Positions 36,085 to 45,269 of a DNA stretch of 64,000 bases are shown here, piece after piece (within the stretch, counting starts at the first letter, position 1; each line of letters begins with the position of its first letter). The position numbers and the translations under genes are program-made. The notes beneath the pieces were generated by a model. That model did no database searches. It was given only the letters and a program-made list of their open reading frames with translations, and was not told the DNA's origin. The stretch comes from Mucilaginibacter tundrae (GTDB taxonomy: Bacteria; Bacteroidota; Bacteroidia; Sphingobacteriales; Sphingobacteriaceae), in contig NZ_JACCBZ010000006.1 of NCBI RefSeq assembly GCF_013408825.1, positions 62,001-126,000 on the forward strand, given 5' to 3'.

Positions 36085-36978
36085 ATGAATATCGGTCTCG
36101 AAATTTATAGCCCTGTTCACCAAATAACAAATAAATTGTTTGATGAACAGGGTTTATCTGTTTTCATAAAACGGGATGATTTGATACATCCGCTCATTTC
36201 TGGTAATAAATGGCGCAAATTAAAATACATCCTAAAAAGAGCATCTGCAGAAAATAAAAAACATTTGGTAACATTTGGCGGAGCTTATTCTAACCATTTA
36301 TTGGCAACCGCAGCAGCAGCGGCAAAATTTGGTTTTAAGTCGACAGGAATTGTGCGTGGTGAACAAATAACCAACGACACCCTATTCTTATGCAACTTGC
36401 ATGGTATGAAACTGATATTTGTTGATAGAGAAAGCTATCGGCATAAAGAAGAATTATTCGATAAGTATTTTGGTATTGATGCCGACGCATTTTTCGTCGA
36501 CGAAGGTGGTGCATCATTTGAAGGCGCCAAGGGCTGCGCCGAATTAGTTGATGAACTGACTGAAAGCTATGATCATATTTTTTGTGCCTGCGGAACCGGT
36601 ACTACGGCAGCAGGAATTATTAATGGTTTGCAGACGCATCAATTGACTACTCAGTTTAATGCCATACCTGTTTTTAAAAATGGGGAATTTATGCGGGATG
36701 AAATCAATCAGTATTTGTTGCGTCCCACTAATTACAACCTATATACCGATTATCATTTCGGAGGCTATGCTAAAATAAATGATAAATTGACCGGGTTTAT
36801 AAAAACCTTTGTAACTGACACCGGAATTTTAATAGAACCTGTTTATACCGGCAAAATGCTCTACGCTATTTACGATCTGGCGGCTAAAAGTCATTTTAAA
36901 TCTGGTAGCAAAATTTTGGCGATACATACCGGCGGGTTGATAGGCTTGTTAGGGATGAAAGATAAATTTCAATTATAG
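36085..36978 (+). CDS. ACC deaminase / D-cysteine desulfhydrase-like PLP enzyme
   Basis: A 297-residue fold-type II PLP enzyme. The PLP lysine lies in LISGNKWRKLKY (Lys42 by position). Next come the substrate-binding TFGGAYSNHLLATAAAAAKF and the phosphate loop CGTGTTAAGIING. True ACC deaminases are usually about 340 residues, and the shorter length here is common for uncharacterised relatives that may act on D-cysteine or other D-amino acids. Likely cotranscribed with the upstream barrel gene because the gap is 9 bases. Confidence 0.85.
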   Translation: MNIGLEIYSPVHQITNKLFDEQGLSVFIKRDDLIHPLISGNKWRKLKYILKRASAENKKHLVTFGGAYSNHLLATAAAAAKFGFKSTGIVRGEQITNDTLFLCNLHGMKLIFVDRESYRHKEELFDKYFGIDADAFFVDEGGASFEGAKGCAELVDELTESYDHIFCACGTGTTAAGIINGLQTHQLTTQFNAIPVFKNGEFMRDEINQYLLRPTNYNLYTDYHFGGYAKINDKLTGFIKTFVTDTGILIEPVYTGKMLYAIYDLAAKSHFKSGSKILAIHTGGLIGLLGMKDKFQL

Positions 36979-37123
36979 CATTTTCGCAATTTCAGGCAGA
37001 AACCAGATTATCTGCACATCTAAAGGTCGAGCATCAGCACATCATATCCATCCGACCAAAATAATTTTCAGTTCAAAAACTAGGTTTAGTTAATTTAAAG
37101 TTACTTTTTTACCAATCGGTTCA

Positions 37124-37168
37124 AAAAGTGCTTAAATTGTTATTTTTGGGCACTTTTTAGTAAATTTG
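37124..37168 (+). promoter_or_regulatory. Promoter and overlapping dyad upstream of lysine 6-aminotransferase
   Basis: TTG (37137-37139), a 21-bp spacer and TAAATTTG (37161-37168) fit the Bacteroidota promoter pattern, with the ATG 16 bases after. A dyad, AAAAAGTGC (37124-37132) and GCACTTTTT, spans the -33 region and part of the spacer. It could be an operator. Confidence 0.5.
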
Positions 37169-37184
37169 GTGAAACCAATTTACT

Positions 37185-38516
37185 ATGTATAACTTGCTTG
37201 TATCCCCACAAAATGTTCAGGCCGCTTTAAATAAGCATGTGCTAGCTGATGGCTTCGACTTAACTTTTGATATGGAAAAAAGTAATGGTGTTTATATTTA
37301 CGACGCGAAGTATAACCGCACCTTGCTTGACTTTTTCACCTGCTTTGCATCAGTGCCTTTGGGATATAATCACCCTAAGATGGTGAATGATGAGGCGTTC
37401 AAAAAGAACCTGATGCTGGCAGCAATGACCAACCCATCAAACTCCGACATTTACACCACACAATATGCCCAATTTGTTGACATGTTTGACAAGGTTGGCA
37501 TTCCTGATTACCTACCCCACGCATTCTTCATCTCAGGCGGCTCTTTAGCTATTGAGAACGCTTTAAAAGTAGCGATGGACTGGAAGGTACAAAAGAACTT
37601 AGCAAAGGGCTACACCAAGGAAAAAGGCTTCCAGGTGATACATTTTGAGCATGCCTTCCACGGTCGCTCTGGTTACACACTTAGCCTTACCAATACACAA
37701 CCCGTTAAAACCAAATGGTTCGCTAAATTTGATTGGCCACGGGTGTCGACACCTTACATGAATTTTCCTTATTCTGATAGTAATCATGATGATTTGCTGA
37801 GGCGGGAGGAGTTATCCATCGCCCAAATAAAAAAAGCGTTTGAGGATAACAAAGATGATATATGCGCTATTATTATAGAACCAGTTCAATCCGAAGGCGG
37901 TGATAATCATTTACGCACAGAATTCATGGAAAAGCTGAGGCAATTGGCCGATGAAAACGAAGCTTTACTGATATACGATGAAGTGCAAACCGGGGTTGGA
38001 TTAACCGGAAAATTTTGGTGCCATGAGCACTTTGGTGATAATGCCCGTCCTGACATTATCGCCTTTGGTAAAAAGATGCAGGTATGCGGCATATTAGCCA
38101 GCAGGCGGATTGATGAAATAGAGAACAACGTATTTAAAATTTCATCGCGTATTAATTCAACTTGGGGCGGTAGCTTGGTTGATATGGTACGATCATCCAA
38201 AATAATGGAAATTATTGCTGAAGATAACCTTTGCGATAATGCCGCGAAAATGGGTGATTATTTACAAGATCAACTTGCAGATATTGCAGTAAAACACCCC
38301 GCCATTAGCAATGTGCGGGGTAAGGGATTACTAACTGCTTTTGATTTTCCGAACAAAGTTATGCGCGATAAATTTATTGACACAGGCTTAGCGCATAACG
38401 TAATGTTTTTGGGTTGTGGTGAAAAAAGTATCCGCTTTAGGCCTGCACTTATTATTGAGAAGAAACATATTGATGAGGGATTGGAAATACTACAAAAAAT
38501 AGTCCCTAATTTATAA
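37185..38516 (+). CDS. lat: L-lysine 6-transaminase
   Basis: A 443-residue class III PLP aminotransferase that moves the epsilon-amino group of lysine to 2-oxoglutarate, forming 2-aminoadipate semialdehyde (cyclising to piperideine-6-carboxylate). Family traits are DFFTCFASVPLGYNHPKM, FISGGSLAIENALKVAMDWK, FEHAFHGRSGYTLS, LIYDEVQTGVGLTG and the PLP lysine in DIIAFGKKMQVCG (about residue 295), then STWGGSLVDMVR. The partner dehydrogenase is not adjacent. Single gene with its own promoter and terminator. Confidence 0.92.
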   Translation: MYNLLVSPQNVQAALNKHVLADGFDLTFDMEKSNGVYIYDAKYNRTLLDFFTCFASVPLGYNHPKMVNDEAFKKNLMLAAMTNPSNSDIYTTQYAQFVDMFDKVGIPDYLPHAFFISGGSLAIENALKVAMDWKVQKNLAKGYTKEKGFQVIHFEHAFHGRSGYTLSLTNTQPVKTKWFAKFDWPRVSTPYMNFPYSDSNHDDLLRREELSIAQIKKAFEDNKDDICAIIIEPVQSEGGDNHLRTEFMEKLRQLADENEALLIYDEVQTGVGLTGKFWCHEHFGDNARPDIIAFGKKMQVCGILASRRIDEIENNVFKISSRINSTWGGSLVDMVRSSKIMEIIAEDNLCDNAAKMGDYLQDQLADIAVKHPAISNVRGKGLLTAFDFPNKVMRDKFIDTGLAHNVMFLGCGEKSIRFRPALIIEKKHIDEGLEILQKIVPNL

Positions 38517-38536
38517 TACTGTAATAATATTGCTAC

Positions 38537-38575
38537 AAGCACCTGTTTTTGACCTAAATAGGTGCTTTTTTATTT
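38537..38575 (+). terminator. Terminator of the lysine 6-aminotransferase gene
   Basis: AAGCACCT pairs with AGGTGCTT around a 15-base loop, followed by TTTTTTATTT. It starts 20 bases after the stop. Confidence 0.8.
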
Positions 38576-38683
38576 AAAAAAATACTATAATCGTTCGCAA
38601 ACGTTAAACAGGGTATTAAAAGGCTAATTATTGGTTTCTTACAGAAATAATATAGGCCATAAATAATAGCAACGGCAATTATT

Positions 38684-39124
38684 ATGAGTAAACACATTGA
38701 AAAGTTAAAAAAACAACTTACAGAGATTGCTGAAGTTGTTAACGCATTTAAATCAGAAGCGGTACAATTAAAAGTTGTTGACAAATTATTGGATGTACTT
38801 GTTGATTTTGACAAAGCTGATATAGAAGGTGCCGACTTTTTAATCAAAAAAGTTTATAAAAAAACAGATGAAACGGAGAATTATCCTTTCGCCTTGGGAC
38901 GCAAAAAACCGGGTGCTACAAAAGTATTAAATCAACTTTTAGGAAGTGATTTCTTCCATACCGCACGTTCTATATCTTCCATAGCCGAATATTGTAAAGA
39001 GAATTTCGATTCGGATTTTAAAACCTCCGAATTATCCGGGATTTTATTAAAACTAGCTAATGAGAATAAACTAAAAAGAGAAAGAAGCAAGGATAATAAT
39101 CGCTTTGAATATGTTGCAGTATAA
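38684..39124 (+). CDS. Hypothetical protein with a winged-helix-like C-terminus, 146 aa
   Basis: Not recognised. The first ~45 residues form an amphipathic, probably coiled-coil helix (EKLKKQLTEIAEVVNAFKSE). After a basic hinge (ALGRKKPGATKVLNQLLGS), the C-terminal ~70 residues have a helix-turn-helix-like pattern with FKTSELSGILLKLANENKLK and a final strand NNRFEYVAV that could be a wing. It may bind DNA or another protein. It has a good ATG and its own intergenic space, and converges on bshB1. Confidence 0.65.
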   Translation: MSKHIEKLKKQLTEIAEVVNAFKSEAVQLKVVDKLLDVLVDFDKADIEGADFLIKKVYKKTDETENYPFALGRKKPGATKVLNQLLGSDFFHTARSISSIAEYCKENFDSDFKTSELSGILLKLANENKLKRERSKDNNRFEYVAV

Positions 39125-39135
39125 TTAGTATCAAG

Positions 39136-39858
39136 CTACCTTAACGCAAACAAATTATCAACCCCCAACAACTTTCTTGAAGTAAAGCCTTCGCCATATC
39201 TGGCCTGAATGCTTTTACCAAACTCCATTGCCCGGCTTTCAACTATTTTTATAAAATCGGGTGATGAAATATAGGTTTGTGGCTCATCCTCATTCCAATC
39301 GGGATTAAAGAATTGTGAACCATAGGCTAATATACTTTCAATCTTTTTATCCCAATATTCAGTAACATCAATTATAATATCAGGTTCAATATAGCGATCC
39401 TGTATAAAATGCAAAACCATTTTTGGGCGCCATGCCTCCTGGGCTTTTCCGTCAAAGCTGGTTTCTATCCTCCGTAAACCCGATAAAAACGCCGATGTCT
39501 CAACCAACTCATTAGCCCGCCCATGATCAGGGTGCCGGTCATGATAAGCATTGGTTATAATTATATCCGGTTGATATTTACGGATAGATTCAATCACCTT
39601 TAATTGATATTCGGGTGTATTTGTAAATAACCCATCGGGTATGCCTATATTTTCTCTAACTGATAGTCCTAATATTTCAGCAGCTTTGGCAGCTTCCTGC
39701 TCGCGAATTTCCGCGGTGCCTCTTGTGCCCAGCTCACCTTTAGTTAAGTCAGCAATACCAACTTTATGGCCCAGTGCAATATGTTTTAAAATAGTTCCGG
39801 CGCATCCTAATTCAGCATCATCAGGATGTACTGGCATTACTAATATATCTAATTTCAT
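39136..39858 (-). CDS. bshB1: Bacillithiol biosynthesis deacetylase BshB1
   Basis: A 240-residue zinc-dependent LmbE-like deacetylase that converts GlcNAc-malate to GlcN-malate in bacillithiol synthesis. Zinc residues are in PVHPDDAELG (His11, Asp14) and YHDRHPDHGRANEL. The BshB1-type features DLTKGELGTRGT and the C-terminal SRKLLGVDNLFALR are present. It sits 1 base behind a glutathione peroxidase-like gene, so low-molecular-weight thiol production and peroxide removal are probably linked. bshA and bshC are not in the window. Confidence 0.92.
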   Translation of the reverse strand: MKLDILVMPVHPDDAELGCAGTILKHIALGHKVGIADLTKGELGTRGTAEIREQEAAKAAEILGLSVRENIGIPDGLFTNTPEYQLKVIESIRKYQPDIIITNAYHDRHPDHGRANELVETSAFLSGLRRIETSFDGKAQEAWRPKMVLHFIQDRYIEPDIIIDVTEYWDKKIESILAYGSQFFNPDWNEDEPQTYISSPDFIKIVESRAMEFGKSIQARYGEGFTSRKLLGVDNLFALR

Positions 39859-39859
39859 T

Positions 39860-40360
39860 TTATTTAGTGACGGCTAATAAGTGTTGAATTTTCTTTTTAA
39901 CCTTCGAGGTATTTGGTTTGGTAAACGGATAAAAGAAGTCTTGCGCTATACCATCCTTATCAATTAAAAACTTGTGGAAGTTCCACCTTGGTACTGAATT
40001 GAATTTACCATTTTGCTTTTTATCACTCAAAAATTTATACAATGGGTGAGCATATGGCCCCCTAACCCTTATCTTATCAAAAATTGGGAAGTTTGAACCG
40101 TAATTTTCGCAAAAGGTAGCTATAGCAGCACCATCCAAAGGTTCCTGGCCACCAAAATCGTTAGAAGGAAATCCTAATATTTCAAAATCTGTATTCTTAA
40201 TCTCATTTTTCAAGGCTGCCAAATCTTTCAGTTGCGGCGTAAATCCACATTGAGAGGCTGTATTAACTACCAAAAGCACTTTGCCTTTATATGCCGATAG
40301 ATTTATCTCTTCGCCGTCAATGTTTTTGATATCGAACTGGTAGATGCTTTTGTTATCCAT
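39860..40360 (-). CDS. Glutathione peroxidase-family thiol peroxidase
   Basis: A 166-residue cysteine-type peroxidase. The catalytic tetrad positions are Cys38 in VNTASQCGFTPQ, Gln in FPSNDFGGQEP, and Trp-Asn in VPRWNFHKF. The second family cysteine is in IATFCENYGSNFP. An ordinary Cys codon is used, not a selenocysteine UGA. Bacteria of this phylum generally lack glutathione, so reduction by thioredoxin or bacillithiol is more likely. First or middle gene of an operon with bshB1 (1-base gap) and the DUF4294 gene (2-base gap). Confidence 0.93.
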   Translation of the reverse strand: MDNKSIYQFDIKNIDGEEINLSAYKGKVLLVVNTASQCGFTPQLKDLAALKNEIKNTDFEILGFPSNDFGGQEPLDGAAIATFCENYGSNFPIFDKIRVRGPYAHPLYKFLSDKKQNGKFNSVPRWNFHKFLIDKDGIAQDFFYPFTKPNTSKVKKKIQHLLAVTK

Positions 40361-40362
40361 TA

Positions 40363-40977
40363 TTAATTTTTAGATGAATCATATCCTTCCTTTAGCAGGA
40401 TATTTTCAATGTCCCTATCTTCATCAGCATCATAGGTTTCTTTAAGGTTATGGCCAAACACCCGTGCAACAGATTGAAGCATAAATGCATCAAGCCCACC
40501 CTTTAGTTGTTTAACCAAATCATAACTGGTGCTGCCTGTTTCGCGGTCAATCAACTTTATCAGCACCTCTCCCTGACTTATTGTCAGATTTTCAACTTCC
40601 TTTTTAAAAATGTCTTTTATCTGATTATTACAAGCAGTGACTAATTCCTTCTGCTTACGTTTATCGGCGGTGAGTGCTAGGTCACGTTGTAATTGGCGGT
40701 ATCTTTCGCCGGCAAAGTGTGCGTAGGGTATAACTTTACGCACATTATACTCCAGCTGGTTATAAGCAACCCGATCAGCTTCACTTTTAAAAATACGCGT
40801 ATCTACTATTCTTATTTCGCCATACATTATCCATGGCACTGGCTGGCCATCAAGCATAGTGACATAGGTTTTAATGGTATCATTTTTGCCCATCTTCATA
40901 GGCGCTGGTTTTGGTGCTTGAGCTACGGTAGAGCCAACCACACAACAAAACACCAACAAGAAACCAATAAATTTCAT
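40363..40977 (-). CDS. DUF4294 protein with signal peptide
   Basis: A 204-residue protein. The ATG used gives the signal peptide MKFIGFLLVFCCVVGSTVAQ; a longer frame would start nine codons earlier. The mature part reads LDGQPVPWIMYGEIRIVDTR, YNQLEYNVRKVIPYA and LIKLIDRETGSTSYDLVKQL, the DUF4294 family pattern. The last part, LKGGLDAFMLQSVARVFGHN, is also conserved. Function unknown; periplasmic. It is the first gene of the DUF4294-Gpx-bshB1 operon, with a 2-base gap to the next. Confidence 0.85.
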   Translation of the reverse strand: MKFIGFLLVFCCVVGSTVAQAPKPAPMKMGKNDTIKTYVTMLDGQPVPWIMYGEIRIVDTRIFKSEADRVAYNQLEYNVRKVIPYAHFAGERYRQLQRDLALTADKRKQKELVTACNNQIKDIFKKEVENLTISQGEVLIKLIDRETGSTSYDLVKQLKGGLDAFMLQSVARVFGHNLKETYDADEDRDIENILLKEGYDSSKN

Positions 40978-41085
40978 ATTTTTACCTATACAAAAATAAT
41001 GCAATTTATTTTGTATTTTGAAATATGGCTTGATTTATAATTTTTTGTTACAATTTTTATACTTATTTTTTGTTAAAACTGCAGG

Positions 41086-43308
41086 ATGAAAGACTTGGTG
41101 ATAGATTTAGAAGCTGAAAAGAACGAGATATTAAAACGATACCGAGCTTTGCTGCGTGCCTGTAAATCAACCCTTGAAAAAGGCGACAAACGCATGATAC
41201 GCAAGGCTTTCGATATGGCTTTGGAGAGTCATTCTGATATGCGCCGCAAATCCGGCGAACCTTATATATACCACCCTATCGCGGTAGCTCAAATTGCTGC
41301 AGAAGAGATAGGATTAGGTACCACATCCATAGTTTGCGCTTTATTGCATGATGTGGTTGAGGATACCGATGTTACACTTGATGACATTGAAAGGGAATTT
41401 GGTAAAAAAGTAGCTAAAATTATTGATGGGCTAACCAAAATATCTGGCGTATTTGATACAAACAGTTCGTTACAGGCCGAAAATTTTCGTAAAATGTTGC
41501 TTACCCTGGCCGATGACGTTAGGGTTATACTGATAAAACTTGCCGACCGCCTGCATAATATGCGTACCATGGAGTTTATGCCACGTGATAAGCAACTTAA
41601 ACTATCATCAGAAACAGTTTACTTGTATGCTCCACTCGCACACCGATTGGGTTTGTATGCTATAAAATCCGAGCTGGAAGATCTGTCCATGAAATACATG
41701 GAACGCGAAACTTACCAGTTCATCAAAAATAAGCTGAACGAGAAAAAAGCCGAGCGGGAAAAGTTCATCCGTGACTTTAGCGAACCGGTAAAAAAAATAG
41801 TTGAAGGGCAAGGCTTAGTCGCTGATGTTTTTGGCAGGCCAAAATCTATCCACTCCATATGGAATAAGATGAAGAAAAAGGCCATACCGTTTGAAGAAGT
41901 ATATGATCTTTTTGCTATCAGGATAATATTAGATAGCACGCCTGAAAATGAAAAAGCTGATTGTTGGAAAGCGTATTCTATAGTTACTGATCTATACAGG
42001 CCTAACCCGGATAGATTGCGCGACTGGATATCATCACCAAAAGCAAATGGCTACGAATCGTTACATACAACGGTAATGGGCCCCCGTGGGCAATGGGTTG
42101 AAGTACAGATCCGTACCAAACGCATGAATGAAATTGCCGAAAAGGGTTTCGCTGCACATTGGAAATATAAAGAATCCTCCACAGATAGCGGCTTAGATCT
42201 TTGGGTGCAAAAAGTTAGGGATCTGCTTAAAAACCCGGAATCAAATGCCTTAGACTTTTTAGATGATTTCAAGATGAATTTATTCTCTGACGAGATATTC
42301 ATTTTCACACCAAAAGGCGCACTTATACAGCTGCCATTAAATGCTACCGCATTAGATTTTGCTTTTGAGATACATACTGATGTTGGTGCCAGCTGCATCG
42401 GCGCCAAGGTAAATCATAAATTGGTACCGCTTAGCTATAAATTACAAAATGGCGATCAGGTGGAGATCATCACCTCAAGTAAACAAGTCCCAAAAGAGGA
42501 TTGGTTGAATTTTGTAGTTACAGCGAAAGCGAAAGCCAAAATAAAATCATCCCTAAAAGAAGAAAAACGCCGTATTGCTGAAACCGGTAAAGAGATATTA
42601 GAACGGAAGTTAAAGTCATTAAAAATAACGTACAACTCCGAAAACATACACAAGCTCAGCTATTATTTTAAGCTGCCATCAACGCTCGATCTGTTTTTTG
42701 AAGTAGCGAAGGGCACTATTGACATGAAAGATCTGAAGGAGTATCAGGCCTCTGAAAAAATAATAGAAAACAAACCCCAGGATAAAATAGAGGCCGAGCA
42801 GGTACAAAGCCTGGTAAGAACGCTGAAATCAAAAGATGCGGATATGCTTTTGATTGGCGAGGACATGCAGAAGATTGACTATAAATTAGCCAACTGCTGT
42901 AACCCTATACCAGGTGATGATGTTTTTGGTTTTGTTACCGTTAGCGATGGCATAAAAATACATCGTACCAACTGTCCTAACGCTGCTAAATTAATGGCCA
43001 ATTATGGTTATCGTGTAGTAAAAGCCAAATGGACTAATCAACAGGAGCTTGCATTTTTAACCGGCCTGCGTATTACAGGTATTGATGAGGTTGGATTGAT
43101 AAACCAGTTAACTACTGTGATATCAAATGATTTTAAGGTAAACATACGCTCTATAACCGTTGATAGCGATAACGGTATTTTTGAAGGGACTATAATGATT
43201 TATGTTAATGACACCCATCATCTTGACAATTTGACCAAACGTTTAAAAATGATAAAAGGCATCAGCACCGTTACGCGGTTTGATTCCGAAATCGAAAAAG
43301 CATCTTAA
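41086..43308 (+). CDS. Bifunctional (p)ppGpp synthetase/hydrolase (RelA/SpoT)
   Basis: A 740-residue long RSH protein of the stringent response. The N-terminal HD hydrolase has ALLHDVVEDTD (about 86-96) and the metal-binding LIKLADRLHNMRT. The synthetase domain (about 240-350) has YDLFAIRIIL and GYESLHTTVMGP. A TGS domain (about 401-465, FTPKGALIQLPLNATALDFA) and a C-terminal ACT domain (about 660-735) follow. A zinc-finger-like CCNPIPGDDVFGFV precedes the ACT. Both active sites look intact, so it is likely the main Rel enzyme. Confidence 0.96.
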   Translation: MKDLVIDLEAEKNEILKRYRALLRACKSTLEKGDKRMIRKAFDMALESHSDMRRKSGEPYIYHPIAVAQIAAEEIGLGTTSIVCALLHDVVEDTDVTLDDIEREFGKKVAKIIDGLTKISGVFDTNSSLQAENFRKMLLTLADDVRVILIKLADRLHNMRTMEFMPRDKQLKLSSETVYLYAPLAHRLGLYAIKSELEDLSMKYMERETYQFIKNKLNEKKAEREKFIRDFSEPVKKIVEGQGLVADVFGRPKSIHSIWNKMKKKAIPFEEVYDLFAIRIILDSTPENEKADCWKAYSIVTDLYRPNPDRLRDWISSPKANGYESLHTTVMGPRGQWVEVQIRTKRMNEIAEKGFAAHWKYKESSTDSGLDLWVQKVRDLLKNPESNALDFLDDFKMNLFSDEIFIFTPKGALIQLPLNATALDFAFEIHTDVGASCIGAKVNHKLVPLSYKLQNGDQVEIITSSKQVPKEDWLNFVVTAKAKAKIKSSLKEEKRRIAETGKEILERKLKSLKITYNSENIHKLSYYFKLPSTLDLFFEVAKGTIDMKDLKEYQASEKIIENKPQDKIEAEQVQSLVRTLKSKDADMLLIGEDMQKIDYKLANCCNPIPGDDVFGFVTVSDGIKIHRTNCPNAAKLMANYGYRVVKAKWTNQQELAFLTGLRITGIDEVGLINQLTTVISNDFKVNIRSITVDSDNGIFEGTIMIYVNDTHHLDNLTKRLKMIKGISTVTRFDSEIEKAS

Positions 43309-43331
43309 GAAAATAGTTGAATAAGCGATTG

Positions 43332-43387
43332 GTGAGTAGGTAGATTAAGTTTAATTTCAGTCAAAAAATCATGAGTAACCTACTCAC
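43332..43387. repeat. Inverted repeat between relA/spoT and fur
   Basis: GTGAGTAGGT (43332-43341) and ACCTACTCAC (43378-43387) are perfect inverted arms, flanked by GATTG and TTAATC, with a 36-base loop. It may terminate the relA/spoT transcript or be a repeat relic. Confidence 0.45.
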
Positions 43388-43439
43388 TTAATCAACTTAA
43401 TCAACAAATTAACTACCTTTACAAGTTAATAATCCAATA

Positions 43440-43907
43440 ATGTCGCAAGTAGAAACCATTGCATTGGTTAAGAAAATTTTTGAGGCTTATCTCGAAAATA
43501 AAAATCTCAGGAAAACCCCTGAGCGTTTTGCCATACTCGAAGAAATTTATTCCAGAAGTGATCATTTTGATGTGGAGTCGTTGTATATCCATATGAAAAA
43601 TAAAAAATACAGAGTAAGTCGCGCCACTGTATACAATACCTTAGAACTATTAGTATCCTGTGACTTAGTTACCAAGCACCAGTTCGGTAAAAACATGGCG
43701 CAGTTCGAAAAGTCATATGGCTATAAACAACATGACCATATCATCTGCCTGGATTGTGGAAAAGTGGTTGAATTTTGCGATCCGCGCATCCAACAAATAC
43801 AAAGTATGATGGGTGATTTGCTTAAATTCGAGATAAAACACCACTCTTTAAACCTTTATGGTAATTGTGAAAAACTTAAGGCGGGGTTTTGTGATAGAAA
43901 AATATAA
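43440..43907 (+). CDS. Fur-family transcriptional repressor
   Basis: A 155-residue Fur/PerR-type regulator. The winged helix has [14 protein letters not shown] and the recognition helix [14 protein letters not shown]. Sensing residues include [16 protein letters not shown], with the first zinc Cys-x-x-Cys pair. The second cysteine pair is spaced unusually ([12 protein letters not shown] instead of a CxxC), so the structural zinc site may differ. It could sense iron, zinc or peroxide. It lies between relA/spoT and purA, a neighbourhood seen in other Bacteroidota. Its stop codon overlaps a promoter for purA. Confidence 0.9.
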   Translation: MSQVETIALVKKIFEAYLENKNLRKTPERFAILEEIYSRSDHFDVESLYIHMKNKKYRVSRATVYNTLELLVSCDLVTKHQFGKNMAQFEKSYGYKQHDHIICLDCGKVVEFCDPRIQQIQSMMGDLLKFEIKHHSLNLYGNCEKLKAGFCDRKI

Positions 43908-43912
43908 CTTTG
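43905..43912 (+). promoter_or_regulatory. -7 promoter element of purA overlapping the fur stop codon
   Basis: TAACTTTG matches TAnnTTTG. It includes the TAA stop of the Fur-family gene and lies 33 bases before the purA ATG. No good -33 TTG is seen at the standard spacing, so it may be weak or activator dependent. Confidence 0.4.
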
Positions 43913-43945
43913 CCACCTTTCATTAACACTCGAATAGATATTTAA

Positions 43946-45223
<1,278 letters not shown>

Positions 45224-45233
45224 AAAATAAAAT

Positions 45234-45260
45234 GTAGAGACGCAATATTTGCGTCTCTAC
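45234..45260 (+). terminator. Perfect 12-bp palindrome behind purA
   Basis: GTAGAGACGCAA and TTGCGTCTCTAC are exact inverted arms around the loop TAT, starting 11 bases after the purA stop and followed by TTATATAAA. It could terminate purA. The GTAGAGACGC core is also a known style of mobile palindrome, and the pabB start lies just 10 bases beyond. Confidence 0.6.
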
Positions 45261-45269
45261 TTATATAAA

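Noticed and set aside
39860..40360. Selenoprotein possibility for the glutathione peroxidase
   Set aside because: The catalytic position is an ordinary cysteine codon and no in-frame UGA is present.
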